Shown: piece after piece, positions 8,512 to 17,070 of the stretch
Numbering within the stretch: the stretch's first letter is position 1
Layout of the letters: each line of letters begins with the position of its first letter
From: Magnetofaba australis IT-1
GTDB lineage: Bacteria > Pseudomonadota > Magnetococcia > Magnetococcales > Magnetococcaceae
Assembly: GCF_002109495.1 (NCBI RefSeq)
Contig: NZ_LVJN01000018.1
Span: 410,958-474,957 of the forward strand
Direction of reading: 5' to 3'
Length of the DNA stretch: 64,000 nt
The notes under the pieces: generated by a model
Told to the model about the DNA's origin: nothing
Databases searched by the model: none
Seen by the model: the letters and a program-made list of their open reading frames with translations, nothing else
Made by a program: the position numbers and the translations under genes

Positions 8512-8961
8512 ATGGCCCTGCGTTCGCGCCAAGTTAAACGCAAACAACCCGCCAAACCGCAGGCTGAGAGCAGCGCGCGTATCGATCAGGTGGTGAATCA
8601 GGCGTTGGATGCGCAGTCCAAACGCAACGCCGGTTATCGCGAACAGTCATTGAAGATCCACCCGTGGGTGTGTGGGCGCTGCGGTCGTGTGTTCACCCGC
8701 GAGACCCTCTCTGAATTGACCGTGCACCACGTCGACCACAATCATGACAACAACCCCACCGATGGCAGCAACTGGGAGAATCTGTGCGTCTACTGCCACG
8801 ACCGGGAACATGAGAAGATGCATGACCATGCGCAGCGCTCGGCGGGCGGTTCAGTGCGCGATGACCAGGACCAACTGGTGGCCTACCAGGATCAGAGCGG
8901 CGCTCAGGAAGCCAGTGATAACCCCTTCGCCAAGCTCAAGGGATTAATCGACGGAAACTGA
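8512..8961 (+). CDS. yajD: YajD-type HNH nuclease-fold protein
   Basis: A 149-residue HNH protein of the YajD family. A zinc-knuckle pair, WVCGRCGRVF (two Cys) and NLCVYCHDREH (two Cys), surrounds the HNH core TVHHVDHNHDNNPTDGSNWENL. This contains the catalytic-type His-His and Asn residues of the beta-beta-alpha-metal nuclease fold. The N-terminus is basic and the C-terminal 40 residues are acidic and probably disordered. YajD proteins are chromosomal and widespread with no settled function; DNA cleavage or nicking is an inference from the fold. It stands between the REC-Hpt gene and msrP with no clear operon link. Confidence 0.85.
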   Translation: MALRSRQVKRKQPAKPQAESSARIDQVVNQALDAQSKRNAGYREQSLKIHPWVCGRCGRVFTRETLSELTVHHVDHNHDNNPTDGSNWENLCVYCHDREHEKMHDHAQRSAGGSVRDDQDQLVAYQDQSGAQEASDNPFAKLKGLIDGN

Positions 8962-9047
8962 CTGCATGCGCGTACAAGGAACTGAATCCCATTCGGTCCA
9001 CTCCCATGACATAAGGCCTGAAACCCGCTTTTCAAGGAGCGCACGCC

Positions 9048-9989
9048 ATGAGCAGCAAGCCCCAGTGGGAGATCCCGCCCGCGTCCGAAATCACCCCCCA
9101 TGAGGTCTACCTCAGCCGCCGACAAATTATGCAGGCGGGCGCGGTGGGCGCTGCGGCCATGACGTTGCCGCTGGCCTCGGTTGATGCGGCGGGCAAACCG
9201 CTCAAGGCGCCGCGCAACGCCGACTTCTCCACCAGCGAAGAGTTGACCAAATACGATGACGTCACCGGCTACTGTAACTTCTATGAGTTGGGCAGCGGCA
9301 AGCGACACCCCACCGCCAACGCCCATTGGCTCAAAACCGAGCCCTGGAGCGTGGAGATCGCTGGCGAGGTCAAACAGCCCGGCAAGTTGGATCTGGATCA
9401 GCTGCTCAAGCCCCACGACCTGCAGGAGCGGGTCTACCGTTTGCGCTGTGTGGAGGGGTGGTCCATGGTGATCCCCTGGATCGGCTTTCCCTTGGCGGAG
9501 CTGATCAAGCGGGTGGAGCCCTCGAGCAAAGCCAAATTTGTGGCGTTCGAAACCCTGATGGATCCGATCAATCTCAAAGGACAGCAACGTCCCATCCTGG
9601 ATTGGCCCTATCAGGAGGGTTTGCGCATGGATGAGGCGATGAATCCGCTTACCCTCATCGCCGTCGGCCTGTATGGCGAGGTTCTGCCCAACCAGAACGG
9701 CGCGCCGCTGCGTCTGGTGGTTCCGTGGAAATACGGCTTCAAGAGCATCAAATCCATTGTGCGCATCCATTTTCAGGAGTCGCAGCCGCGCACCTCTTGG
9801 AACTTTCACGCCCCCGAAGAGTATGGCTTCTACGCCAACGTCAACCCGCAGGTGCGCCATCCGCGCTGGAGCCAGGCCACTGAACGGCGCATCGGCGAAT
9901 TCCGTCGCCGTAAAACGCTGGTGTTCAACGGCTACGGCGAACAGGTAGCGCATCTGTATACAGATATGGATCTGAGCGCCAACTTCTGA
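9048..9989 (+). CDS. msrP: Periplasmic methionine-sulfoxide reductase catalytic subunit
   Basis: MsrP (YedY) is a molybdopterin enzyme that reduces methionine sulfoxide in periplasmic proteins, using electrons from the quinone pool through MsrQ. The 313-residue precursor carries a Tat signal with twin arginines R24-R25 ([11 protein letters not shown]). The sulfite-oxidase-type domain has the molybdenum-ligand Cys134 in [14 protein letters not shown] and the cofactor-contacting [11 protein letters not shown] segment. A ribosome site (AAGGAG) precedes the ATG. Its TGA overlaps the ATG of msrQ by one base, so the pair is translationally coupled. Confidence 0.95.
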   Translation: MSSKPQWEIPPASEITPHEVYLSRRQIMQAGAVGAAAMTLPLASVDAAGKPLKAPRNADFSTSEELTKYDDVTGYCNFYELGSGKRHPTANAHWLKTEPWSVEIAGEVKQPGKLDLDQLLKPHDLQERVYRLRCVEGWSMVIPWIGFPLAELIKRVEPSSKAKFVAFETLMDPINLKGQQRPILDWPYQEGLRMDEAMNPLTLIAVGLYGEVLPNQNGAPLRLVVPWKYGFKSIKSIVRIHFQESQPRTSWNFHAPEEYGFYANVNPQVRHPRWSQATERRIGEFRRRKTLVFNGYGEQVAHLYTDMDLSANF

Positions 9990-10603
9990 TGAGTGTGTCG
10001 CGCTTTCTGAGTCGTTCGCCCTGGCCGGGCCGCCTGCTGTTCGTTATCTGCCTGATCCCCGTTGCGCGTCTGGGCTGGGGCATGTGGCAGGGGACCCTGG
10101 GCGCCAATCCCATTGAGTTCATTCTGCGCAATCTGGGCGATTGGACGCTCTATCTCCTACTCATGACGCTGGCGGTGACTCCGCTTTCGGCGTGGGCGCC
10201 GTTGGCGTTCCTGCGGCGATATCGACGCATGCTGGGGTTGTATACGTTCTTCTATGCTCTCCTGCATGGTTTAAGCTACATCGGCCTTGACCGCTTCTTC
10301 GACTGGGAGCTGCTGTGGCTGGATGTGGTGGACCGCAAATTCATGACCGCTGGCATGGCGGCGTTTCTCCTGCTGATCCCTCTGGCGGCCACCTCCAATG
10401 CCGCCATGATCCACCAATTGGGCGGCGCGCGGTGGCGGCGTCTGCATCGTCTGGTCTATGCCATCGCCATCCTGGGGGTGGCGCACTTCTTCTGGCTGAC
10501 CCGCGCCGATTTTCGCGAACCACAAAAGATGGCGGCGATTCTCGCCTTTCTGTTGGGTTGGCGTCTACTTGACTGGATGCGTAAACGCCACGTTCCATCG
10601 TGA
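9989..10603 (+). CDS. msrQ: Heme-binding membrane subunit MsrQ
   Basis: A 204-residue integral membrane b-type cytochrome (YedZ) that passes electrons from quinol to MsrP. About five or six hydrophobic helices are visible, with candidate heme-ligand histidines in FFYALLHGLSY and in RLHRLVYAIAILGVAHFFW. The length fits the family. Its start codon overlaps the msrP stop (TGATG). Confidence 0.94.
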   Translation: MSVSRFLSRSPWPGRLLFVICLIPVARLGWGMWQGTLGANPIEFILRNLGDWTLYLLLMTLAVTPLSAWAPLAFLRRYRRMLGLYTFFYALLHGLSYIGLDRFFDWELLWLDVVDRKFMTAGMAAFLLLIPLAATSNAAMIHQLGGARWRRLHRLVYAIAILGVAHFFWLTRADFREPQKMAAILAFLLGWRLLDWMRKRHVPS

Positions 10604-10678
10604 AATTTCGTTATTTTTGCAGTAACCTGTCCTCAGAACCCGCCTATCGCCCCAACCGGACAGGAGCGTTGTGATCCC

Positions 10679-11662
10679 ATGACGGATGACGCCACCGATC
10701 AGACCCCCGACAGCAACGCCCTGGAAGAGGCGGCGCCCGAGCCGCAACCGGAGTTCGATTCGCTCATCGAAGTCCCGGCGCAGATCACCGAGCATCTGAA
10801 GCGCTGTTTTCTCGAAGAGGAGCGTCTGGAGGTCAAAATCGGCAAGCTGTCGCGTCACTACTTCTCCGGCGTGGCCGATCGCCCCCCTGTCGACCCGCGC
10901 GAGATGGAGGCGGAGGCCACCCAGGAGCCGCTGTTTCTGGCGCAGAGCGTGAGCTATCTGGACGAGGGCAAGTATCTCCTACTCGAACCCTTGGAGCCGG
11001 TGGCCGCCAACGCCCTGGTCAAAAAGCACCCGGAAGCGCCGCTCACCCTGCGTCTGTTCGACGGTATGCAGACCATGCAGACCGAGGTGTTTCTAAAGGG
11101 TCTGGTGAAAGTCTTTGGCGAACCGGCGCTCAAAGTCACCTTTCCTGAGTCTCTTGGCGTGTTTCGCCAACGCCGTCACTTCCGCTCCCATGTGCCGCGT
11201 GAGGCGCGTCTGCATCTGGCGGTCTCCGGCAAGGATGTGGAGCCCTTCGAGGCCGATGGGCTGGATATCAGCGTCGGTGGTATGGCGTTCTTCCACCATC
11301 GCGATCTTACTGACAGCTTGCCGCCGGAGAAGCCGTTGCGCCTGCGCCTGAATATGGAAGGCGAGGAGACGCTGGAGCTCTCCGCCTTTGTGCGCGCCAA
11401 CCGTCCGGTGTTGCGGCGTATGGTCAAGGCCAAACTCTGCCGCCCCATTCACGCCATTACTGCGGTGCAGTTCGACGTCGAGGACGCCGCCCTGGAGCGC
11501 AGCATCAACGCCTATATGGGCAGAATTCAACAGATCTGGCTGGCGCAGCGGCGCAAGAATGAGATTGAACTGCCCCGTGAGCCCAAAGAGAAGAAGTCTT
11601 CGGCCATGGATGAACTGTTCAAGACCAAGAACGAAAAACGCAAAAAGATTCTCGGTTTCTGA
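10679..11662 (+). CDS. PilZ domain protein (candidate c-di-GMP receptor)
   Basis: A 327-residue cytoplasmic protein with an acidic N-terminus and a YcgR-N-like beta region (about residues 60-155). The PilZ domain follows, with both c-di-GMP signatures: an R-rich RQRRHFR near residues 163-169 and DISVGG near residues 196-201. The C-terminal tail is strongly basic (KEKKSSAMDELFKTKNEKRKK). c-di-GMP binding follows from the intact motifs; the output is unknown, possibly motility or surface behaviour. Its stop overlaps the start of the following methyltransferase gene. A disrupted diguanylate cyclase lies about 6 kb downstream. Confidence 0.88.
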   Translation: MTDDATDQTPDSNALEEAAPEPQPEFDSLIEVPAQITEHLKRCFLEEERLEVKIGKLSRHYFSGVADRPPVDPREMEAEATQEPLFLAQSVSYLDEGKYLLLEPLEPVAANALVKKHPEAPLTLRLFDGMQTMQTEVFLKGLVKVFGEPALKVTFPESLGVFRQRRHFRSHVPREARLHLAVSGKDVEPFEADGLDISVGGMAFFHHRDLTDSLPPEKPLRLRLNMEGEETLELSAFVRANRPVLRRMVKAKLCRPIHAITAVQFDVEDAALERSINAYMGRIQQIWLAQRRKNEIELPREPKEKKSSAMDELFKTKNEKRKKILGF

Positions 11663-12270
11663 TGCAGCCGCAGAGTGCAGCAGGCGTGGATGAACGCGAT
11701 ATTTTGATCGCTTTTGGCGTGCTGGTGGCGATGCTGCTCATCGCCGGGTGGATCGCCTGGCGCACGTGGCGCACCGGCGCGCCGCCCATGCCCTCTAATG
11801 GGCGTATGCGCCGCGCATTGTTGGAGGTTCTGCCCCGCGCCATGAGCGGGCGGGTGGTGGAGCTGGGCAGCGGCTGGGGCGGTTTGGCGTGGCGGCTGGC
11901 GCGGCTCTATCCAGCGGTTGCAGTGGTGGGGGTGGAGTGCTCCGAACTCCCGTGGCTGGTCTCCTGGCTGCGCTTGAAGCTCACTTGGCGGCGCCCCAAG
12001 CATCTGCAATTTCTTTATGGCGACTTCTTTGCGCAGGATCTCACGGACGCCCAATTGGTGGTGTGCTATCTCAACCCTGAGACCATGAGCCGATTGCGTC
12101 CCAAACTCATGGCGGAGTTGCGGCCCGGCGCCTATGTGGCGTGTATCGGCTTTGCGCTGCCGGAGATTCCGCCCATGGCGGTGCGCCATCTGGATGATTG
12201 GATGCAGACCAAAATCTACCTCTACCAGATGGAGGGGGAAGAGCCGAAGCCGCTTAACTATGCAGTTTAA
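11662..12270 (+). CDS. Membrane-anchored class I SAM methyltransferase-like protein
   Basis: A 202-residue protein with one N-terminal TM helix (about residues 13-33) and a Rossmann methyltransferase fold. The fold carries the SAM-binding glycine loop VVELGSGWGGLAWRLA (around residue 64) and a following acidic strand end VVGVECS. The post-motif region is GDFFAQDLTDAQLVVCYLNPETMSRL. The substrate is unknown. The ATG overlaps the TGA of the PilZ gene, so the two products are made together, suggesting a common, possibly c-di-GMP-dependent, envelope function. That link is inference from gene coupling only. Confidence 0.78.
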   Translation: MQPQSAAGVDERDILIAFGVLVAMLLIAGWIAWRTWRTGAPPMPSNGRMRRALLEVLPRAMSGRVVELGSGWGGLAWRLARLYPAVAVVGVECSELPWLVSWLRLKLTWRRPKHLQFLYGDFFAQDLTDAQLVVCYLNPETMSRLRPKLMAELRPGAYVACIGFALPEIPPMAVRHLDDWMQTKIYLYQMEGEEPKPLNYAV

Positions 12271-12348
12271 TAAATGACTGCATAGCGGCAAATCAGGTTA
12301 TTGATAAGCACAATTCTCAATGCGCGTACGGAGCCAACTCACGAGGGT

Positions 12349-12435
12349 CCAGGGAAATCATTTCCCTGGCGGGTCGAGGGCAGCGCCCTCGTAGGTCCAG
12401 GGCAAAGTCCTGGCCGGGTCTGGGCCGGAGGCCCA
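12349..12435. repeat. Cluster of four GC-rich stem-loops
   Basis: Four consecutive short palindromes stand in a row: CCAGGGAAA/TTTCCCTGG (12349-12369), CGAGGG/CCCTCG (12375-12391), CCAGGGC/GTCCTGG (12397-12413) and TGGGCC/GGCCCA (12421-12435). They are separated by GGTC-like spacers and sit between the convergent 3' ends of the methyltransferase gene and arsJ. They have no clear T tracts. They resemble the intergenic palindromic repeats common in alphaproteobacterial genomes and may act as a bidirectional 3' boundary. Confidence 0.6.
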
Positions 12436-12449
12436 ACCTCTTAAAGCCT

Positions 12450-13688
12450 TCAATGGTTGCTCGACGGATCAATATATTGCGTCGGCAATCCATGGGAGAG
12501 CAGCCACGCCGCCGCCAACATGAGGGCCGAGGCCCACAGACAGCCGATCAATCCAAACCCTTGATAGAGCCAGCCGGAGAGCACCGTTCCGGTCAGACGC
12601 CCAGCGGCGTTGGCCATGTAGTAGAATCCCACCTTCATGGCCGCCGCGTCGCGATCGGCATAGCGCAGAATCAGGTAGGAGTGCACGGCGCTATTGAGGG
12701 CGAAGATGACGCCGAACAGCATCAGGCCGCAAACGATCACCCATCCGGGCGACCAACCCATATTGAGCGTCATGGCGATGAGAACCGGCACGCCGGTCAG
12801 GGCCAACGCCAGCAGCCGCGCAGCGTTGCCATTGGGTTCATGCCCGGCGCCGCGCCGCCGCCATAACATCGGCGCAGAGGCTTGCACCACGCCGTAACCG
12901 ATCACCCACAGCGCCATGAAGCCGCCAATGCGCCAGAAGTCCCAGCTCAGCACGCTATCGAGAAACAGCGGCAACGCGACTACAAACCAGACATCGCGGG
13001 CGCCGAACAGAAACAGCCGCGCCGCCGCCAACACATTGATCTCCCGCTGGTGGGAGAACAGCTCGCGCCAGTGGGGCGCGCGCTTTTTCTGCTTGGCCGC
13101 CAGTCGCGGCAGCAGCAACCCGGCTGCGGTCAAGGCAACGGCCAGCAACCCGGCCAGACTCCACAGCGCCGCGCGATAGCCCAGCCACTCCAATAGCGCC
13201 GCGCCGAGGAAGAACCCCGCGCCTTTGAGGGCGTTTTTGCTCCCCGTCAGCGCCGCCACCCAACGGAACAGTTTGGCGCCTTCGTCGGCCTCGGTCACCA
13301 GCAGCTTGACCGAGGTTTTGGCGCTCATCTTATTGAGATCCTTGGCGATCCCAGAAAGTGCCATACACGCCATCACAAACGGAACCGAGAGCCACGCGTC
13401 CGGCCCCCCCAACAGCCCCAAAGCGACAATCTGCAGCGCCATGCCGATCAGCAGCGTGGCGTTGAGTCCCATGCGTGCGGCCAAATAGCCGCCTGCGCCG
13501 TTGGTGATGATGCCAAACACCTCATAGAAGAGGAACAGCATCGCCACATCAAACGGCGCGTAGCCCAGATTGTGGAAATAGAGCACCACCAGCATGCGGA
13601 TGGCGCCATCTGTGAGGGTAAACGCCCAATATGCGCCGGTCACCACCGCGTAGCCGCGCAGGGCGGCGCGCTGCGCCAGTTCCAGCAC
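12450..13688 (-). CDS. arsJ: Organoarsenical efflux MFS transporter ArsJ
   Basis: A 412-residue, 12-helix major-facilitator transporter. In characterised arsJ operons it exports 1-arseno-3-phosphoglycerate, which then breaks down to arsenate outside the cell. Family assignment rests on sequence character (AYWAFTLTDGAIRMLVVLYFHNLGY at the start, MACMALSGIAKDLNKMSAKTSVK in the loop) and on the directly adjacent GAPDH and ArsR genes, which define this pathway. The GTG at 13688 is chosen because a GGAG site lies 8 bp upstream and the start falls 5 bp after the gapdh stop; a longer reading frame to 13757 adds non-family residues. Confidence 0.9.
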   Translation of the reverse strand: MLELAQRAALRGYAVVTGAYWAFTLTDGAIRMLVVLYFHNLGYAPFDVAMLFLFYEVFGIITNGAGGYLAARMGLNATLLIGMALQIVALGLLGGPDAWLSVPFVMACMALSGIAKDLNKMSAKTSVKLLVTEADEGAKLFRWVAALTGSKNALKGAGFFLGAALLEWLGYRAALWSLAGLLAVALTAAGLLLPRLAAKQKKRAPHWRELFSHQREINVLAAARLFLFGARDVWFVVALPLFLDSVLSWDFWRIGGFMALWVIGYGVVQASAPMLWRRRGAGHEPNGNAARLLALALTGVPVLIAMTLNMGWSPGWVIVCGLMLFGVIFALNSAVHSYLILRYADRDAAAMKVGFYYMANAAGRLTGTVLSGWLYQGFGLIGCLWASALMLAAAWLLSHGLPTQYIDPSSNH

Positions 13689-13693
13689 CGCGC

Positions 13694-14710
13694 TTACTCC
13701 GCCAATCCCAGGGCGATCATGCGGGCGATCTCCATCATGCGGTTCACATAGCCCCACTCATTGTCATACCACGCCAGAATCTTCACCTGGGTCTCATTGA
13801 TCACCAGGGTGGAGAGGGCGTCAATAATCGACGAACGCGGATCGCCCTTGAAGTCCACCGACACCAGGGGGCGCGTCTCATACCCCAGAATTCCCCGCAG
13901 CGGACCTTCGGCGGCCTGTTTGAGCAGGCCATTAACCTCCTCAACGGTGGTGGGGCGCTCCACTTCAAACACACAATCCGTCAGCGACGCATTCAACAGC
14001 GGCACGCGCACCGCCAAGCCGTTCAAGCGTCCAGTCAGCTCTGGAAAAATCTGCGTGATGGCGGTAGCCGAGCCGGTGGAGGTGGGGATCAAAGATTGAC
14101 CGCAGGCGCGGGCGCGACGCAGATCCTTATGCCCCTTGTCGACGATGGTTTGCGTGTTGGTGATGTCGTGAATGGTGGTGATGGCGCCGTGACGGATACC
14201 CAACCCTTCATGAATCACCTTCACCACCGGGGCCAGACAGTTGGTGGTGCAGGATGCGGCGGTGACGATGTGATGTTCGGCGGGATTGTAGAGTGTATGG
14301 TTGATGCCCATGACCAGATTGAGCGCGCCCTGCTTGACCGGCGCGGCTACCAGCACTTTGCGCGCGCCATTATCCAAATACGGATTGAGCGTCTCCGGGG
14401 TTTTGAATTTCCCCGACGCCTCCAGCACCAGATCGACCCCTTTTCCCGCCCAGTCCACAGCGTGGGGGTTGCGGCTCTGGCTATAGCTGATGGGCGCGCC
14501 ATCAATGCTAAAGCTCTCACTATCGTTGCTGCGCACATCGCGCCGCCACGGCCCTTGAACCGAGTCAAACGCTAGCAGATGAGCCGAGCAAGCCGCATCG
14601 GCGCCCGGATCATTGATATGCGTCACGGAGAACTCAGGCCAGTCCCAGGCTGCGCGCAACGCCAAACGCCCCATGCGTCCAAATCCATTGATGCCGATTC
14701 GAATGGTCAT
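13694..14710 (-). CDS. ArsJ-associated glyceraldehyde-3-phosphate dehydrogenase
   Basis: A 338-residue GAPDH with the NAD-binding [10 protein letters not shown], catalytic Cys154 in [11 protein letters not shown], the [10 protein letters not shown] segment with the catalytic His, and the C-terminal WYDNEWGY. In arsJ operons this dedicated paralogue uses arsenate in place of phosphate to make 1-arseno-3-phosphoglycerate, the ArsJ substrate (established for the pathway). The context, between arsR and arsJ, makes that role more likely than glycolysis. AAGGAA precedes the ATG. All three genes run on the minus strand with short gaps. Confidence 0.92.
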   Translation of the reverse strand: MTIRIGINGFGRMGRLALRAAWDWPEFSVTHINDPGADAACSAHLLAFDSVQGPWRRDVRSNDSESFSIDGAPISYSQSRNPHAVDWAGKGVDLVLEASGKFKTPETLNPYLDNGARKVLVAAPVKQGALNLVMGINHTLYNPAEHHIVTAASCTTNCLAPVVKVIHEGLGIRHGAITTIHDITNTQTIVDKGHKDLRRARACGQSLIPTSTGSATAITQIFPELTGRLNGLAVRVPLLNASLTDCVFEVERPTTVEEVNGLLKQAAEGPLRGILGYETRPLVSVDFKGDPRSSIIDALSTLVINETQVKILAWYDNEWGYVNRMMEIARMIALGLAE

Positions 14711-14744
14711 TGAGGTTCCTTTTTGAGTGCGTCAACTGGGCGCG

Positions 14745-15128
14745 TTATTGCGCGTTGGTGGTGCAGTGTTCGGCATACGATGCTCTTGCGCGTAGCCGTT
14801 GCAGGTCATCCGCCATCACCTCATCGTCAGGCGCATGCTTCAGTAAAATTGGCGTGATTTCACGCCCGATTTGCGGCATGTAGGCTGACAAGCGGTAACG
14901 CATCCACACCCCATCACGCCGCGCAGTCACCCATCCGCTATTTTTTAAATAAGCCAAATGGCGTGAAATGGCGCTCTGGGACTCGCCGGTGACGGCGATG
15001 AGGTCGCACACGCAGATCTCGTCACAACTGGCGATAAGGGCCAATAAACGCAGTCGCAATGGCTCGCTCAGGGCCTTGAAGAGCGCTGGCCACGCCTCCT
15101 GGCTTTGACTGGGGGACGCCTGTTTCAT
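14745..15128 (-). CDS. arsR: ArsR-family arsenic-responsive repressor
   Basis: A 127-residue winged-helix ArsR/SmtB repressor. The metal-binding helix contains CDEICVCDL, with C35, C39 and C41 matching the As(III) site of classical ArsR. The recognition helix follows (TGESQSAISRHLAYLKNSGWV). It should dissociate from DNA on binding trivalent arsenic and derepress the arsR-gapdh-arsJ operon. The ATG at 15128 has AGGAG six bases upstream; an earlier ATG at 15158 would lie inside the operator and is rejected. Confidence 0.92.
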   Translation of the reverse strand: MKQASPSQSQEAWPALFKALSEPLRLRLLALIASCDEICVCDLIAVTGESQSAISRHLAYLKNSGWVTARRDGVWMRYRLSAYMPQIGREITPILLKHAPDDEVMADDLQRLRARASYAEHCTTNAQ

Positions 15129-15150
15129 GGGAACTCCTGAAATTCCGTAT

Positions 15151-15180
15151 ATTCGCATAAGCAGATATAAGGATATGAAT
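15151..15180. promoter_or_regulatory. Candidate ArsR operator
   Basis: An imperfect, AT-rich palindrome with outer arms ATTCGCATA and ATATGAAT flanks an ATATAAG centre. It overlaps the -10 of the arsR promoter and lies 22 bp upstream of the arsR start, where an autoregulating ArsR repressor is expected to bind. Confidence 0.5.
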
Positions 15181-15198
15181 TTGACAAGTTTCTGTCAA
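15170..15198 (-). promoter_or_regulatory. Sigma-70 type promoter of the ars operon
   Basis: On the minus strand TTGACA (15198-15193) and TATCCT (15175-15170) are separated by exactly 17 bases. This is the best promoter I found in the window. It directs transcription into arsR, and its -10 lies in the putative operator. Confidence 0.75.
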
Positions 15199-15280
15199 TT
15201 CACACTGTGTTTCCATTGACGTAGAGGTGGGAATTGGCGATCTTGATGCGACAATAATACACAATCCACCCAGGAAAATT

Positions 15281-15305
15281 CGGCATACATTTTCTCTGTA
15301 TGCCG
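15281..15305. repeat. Perfect 9-bp inverted repeat upstream of metF-like gene
   Basis: CGGCATACA (15281-15289) and TGTATGCCG (15297-15305) are perfect inverted copies with a 7-base spacer. They lie 154 bp upstream of the MetF-like start and about 80 bp from the ars promoter. No T tract follows on the plus strand, so it is more likely a protein-binding site or RNA hairpin than a terminator. The rest of the 330-bp arsR/metF gap showed nothing I recognise. Confidence 0.5.
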
Positions 15306-15459
15306 AGACGGGATCAGGGCGATTGCATGAACTCTTGGCGACACTCCACGCCAGATGCGCAGAGTGCTACAGCAGGGAAATGCAGTTGAAGCGACGGCGC
15401 CAGTCGCCATGTTGAGCTTGCATAAGACATTTAGGAAGAGAGAGGGAGGCCAGGAGGGC

Positions 15460-16212
15460 ATGCGGATTTCGGTGGAGTTGACGCCGCGCACGGCAGAAGG
15501 CTTGGAAGCGGATCTGGCTTTGGTGGCGCAAACATGTCCCCAGGCCAGCGCCATTAACATTCCCGATCTGGCGCGTTTTGCAGTGCGCAGTTGGAGTGGA
15601 TGCGTGGCGGCGAAAAAGCGCTTTGCCCACGCCATTCCTCATATCCGCGCCTGGGAGTTGGCCCCCGATGTCGCGCCGCCCATGTGTGATCTGCTGCTGG
15701 CGCACGGCATCGATGAGGTGCTGGTGGTGACCGGCGACCCCGCCGCCGATGGCGCCGCCGCGCAATCCACAGCGCTGCAGGCGATCAGCGCGTTTAAAAA
15801 GGCGATGCCCAATGCGCGCATTTACGCTGCATTGGATCCCTATCGCGCCGGCTTCCGCCAGGAGTTGGATTATGTCGCCGCCAAAGTGGACGTCGGCGCC
15901 GACGGCTTTTTCACCCAGCCTTTCTTTGATCTGCGCCTGATGACGCTGTTTGCCGAAATGATGCACGATCAGACCGTGTTCTGGGGCGTCTCGCCGGTCA
16001 CCTCTGAGAAGTCGCAAGCCTACTGGGAGCGCGTCAACAAGGTGGTGTTCCCGCGTGATTTCACTCCCACTGTGGAGTGGAACATCAACTTTGCCCATCA
16101 AGCGCTGGATTTGGCGGAGCAGGCGGGCGGACACGTCTATCTGATGCCCATCCGCATCGATCTTGCAACCTACTTGACCGGTGTGTTCGAGCGCAGTCAG
16201 GACCATGCGTAA
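15460..16212 (+). CDS. Methylenetetrahydrofolate reductase-like protein
   Basis: A 250-residue TIM-barrel protein resembling the MetF family, which reduces 5,10-methylene-THF to 5-methyl-THF using FAD. Recognisable pieces are ISVELTPRTAEGLEADL at the N-terminus, EVLVVTGDPAADG at the FAD-binding strand and DVGADGFFTQPFFD, which matches the MetF GADFAITQ-type motif. It is shorter than typical MetF (about 290 residues), so a divergent paralogue or related folate/corrinoid role is possible. The ATG at 15460 follows a strong AGGAGGG. Its TAA overlaps the next gene's ATG (TAATG). Confidence 0.68.
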   Translation: MRISVELTPRTAEGLEADLALVAQTCPQASAINIPDLARFAVRSWSGCVAAKKRFAHAIPHIRAWELAPDVAPPMCDLLLAHGIDEVLVVTGDPAADGAAAQSTALQAISAFKKAMPNARIYAALDPYRAGFRQELDYVAAKVDVGADGFFTQPFFDLRLMTLFAEMMHDQTVFWGVSPVTSEKSQAYWERVNKVVFPRDFTPTVEWNINFAHQALDLAEQAGGHVYLMPIRIDLATYLTGVFERSQDHA

Positions 16213-16880
16213 TGGATGAGTCGCCACACTACCTGCCGCTATTCCTCGATCTGCGACAGCGTGCTTGTCTGGTCATCGGCGCCAACGAGGAGGCGTTGGT
16301 GAAAACCGGCGCGTTGATCGCTGCCGGCGCGCAAGTGACGCTGCTGGCTCTGGAGTTGGAGGGCGAGTTGCTGGCTTTAGCTGAAGAGGGCGCATTGGCT
16401 TGGCGTCGTGAACCCTTTACGCCGGAGATGCTCGACGATGTGTGGTTCGTGTTGTGTGCTGATGACAACCCGGAACTCCACATGCGGTTGAGCCGCGTGT
16501 GCGCGCAACGGCGCATTTTTTTGAATGTGGTGGATCGTAAAACGCACTGTTCGGCGATCTGGCCTGCGCTGGTGGATCGCCACCCGGTGGTGGCTGCGCT
16601 GACCACCGGCGGCGCCAGCCCGGCGCTCAGTAGCTGGTTGCGACGGCGTCTGCAGCAGGCGATCCCGGAAGGTGTGGACGCTCTGGCGCAGTGGCTGAGC
16701 GCATGGCGCGCGCGGGTGGCCAAACAGCGCAGCACGTTTGCGCTGCGGGCGAGATTCTGGCGTGAGGCGTTTGAGCAGGATAAAATTCCCGAACTCTATT
16801 TGGAGGGGCGTATTCAAGAGGCGGACGCTCTCCTTAAACAACGCCTTGAAGGTTCAGAGGATGGCCGCAAACCGACCTGA
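16212..16880 (+). CDS. Precorrin-2 dehydrogenase/sirohydrochlorin ferrochelatase-like protein
   Basis: A 222-residue homologue of the CysG N-terminal region/Met8, which oxidises precorrin-2 to sirohydrochlorin with NAD and inserts iron to form siroheme. The N-terminus PLFLDLRQRACLVIGANEEALVK is the NAD-binding Rossmann start; LNVVDRKTHCSAIWPALV and ALTTGGASPALSSWLRRRL are the other family blocks. The methyltransferase half of CysG is absent, so SUMT must be encoded elsewhere. Its start overlaps the MetF-like stop, indicating a joint operon in one-carbon/tetrapyrrole metabolism. A short hairpin (16880-16895) follows the stop. Confidence 0.85.
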   Translation: MDESPHYLPLFLDLRQRACLVIGANEEALVKTGALIAAGAQVTLLALELEGELLALAEEGALAWRREPFTPEMLDDVWFVLCADDNPELHMRLSRVCAQRRIFLNVVDRKTHCSAIWPALVDRHPVVAALTTGGASPALSSWLRRRLQQAIPEGVDALAQWLSAWRARVAKQRSTFALRARFWREAFEQDKIPELYLEGRIQEADALLKQRLEGSEDGRKPT

Positions 16881-17070
16881 ATCACGCTTGTGATTGAGAA
16901 CTATTTGTCCGCTGCGTGCGAGTATGCTTATATGCTTATGCAGGATCTGTGGCCCGCGCGGGAATAATGTGACGATGGTGCGGCAGTTGCCTGACACATA
17001 GAGTGGAGTATGTTACCATTTACCGCATTGAACCCGCTGTGCGGTGGTCTCGTGATGGGAGGGAGATGGC

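Noticed and set aside
8904-9953. Long minus-strand reading frame (349 codons) opposite msrP
   Set aside because: It is the antisense shadow of the well-supported msrP gene and has no recognisable domain.
15306-15459. SAM, SAH or cobalamin riboswitch upstream of the MetF-like gene
   Set aside because: No matching conserved core could be identified by eye; a covariance-model search would be decisive.
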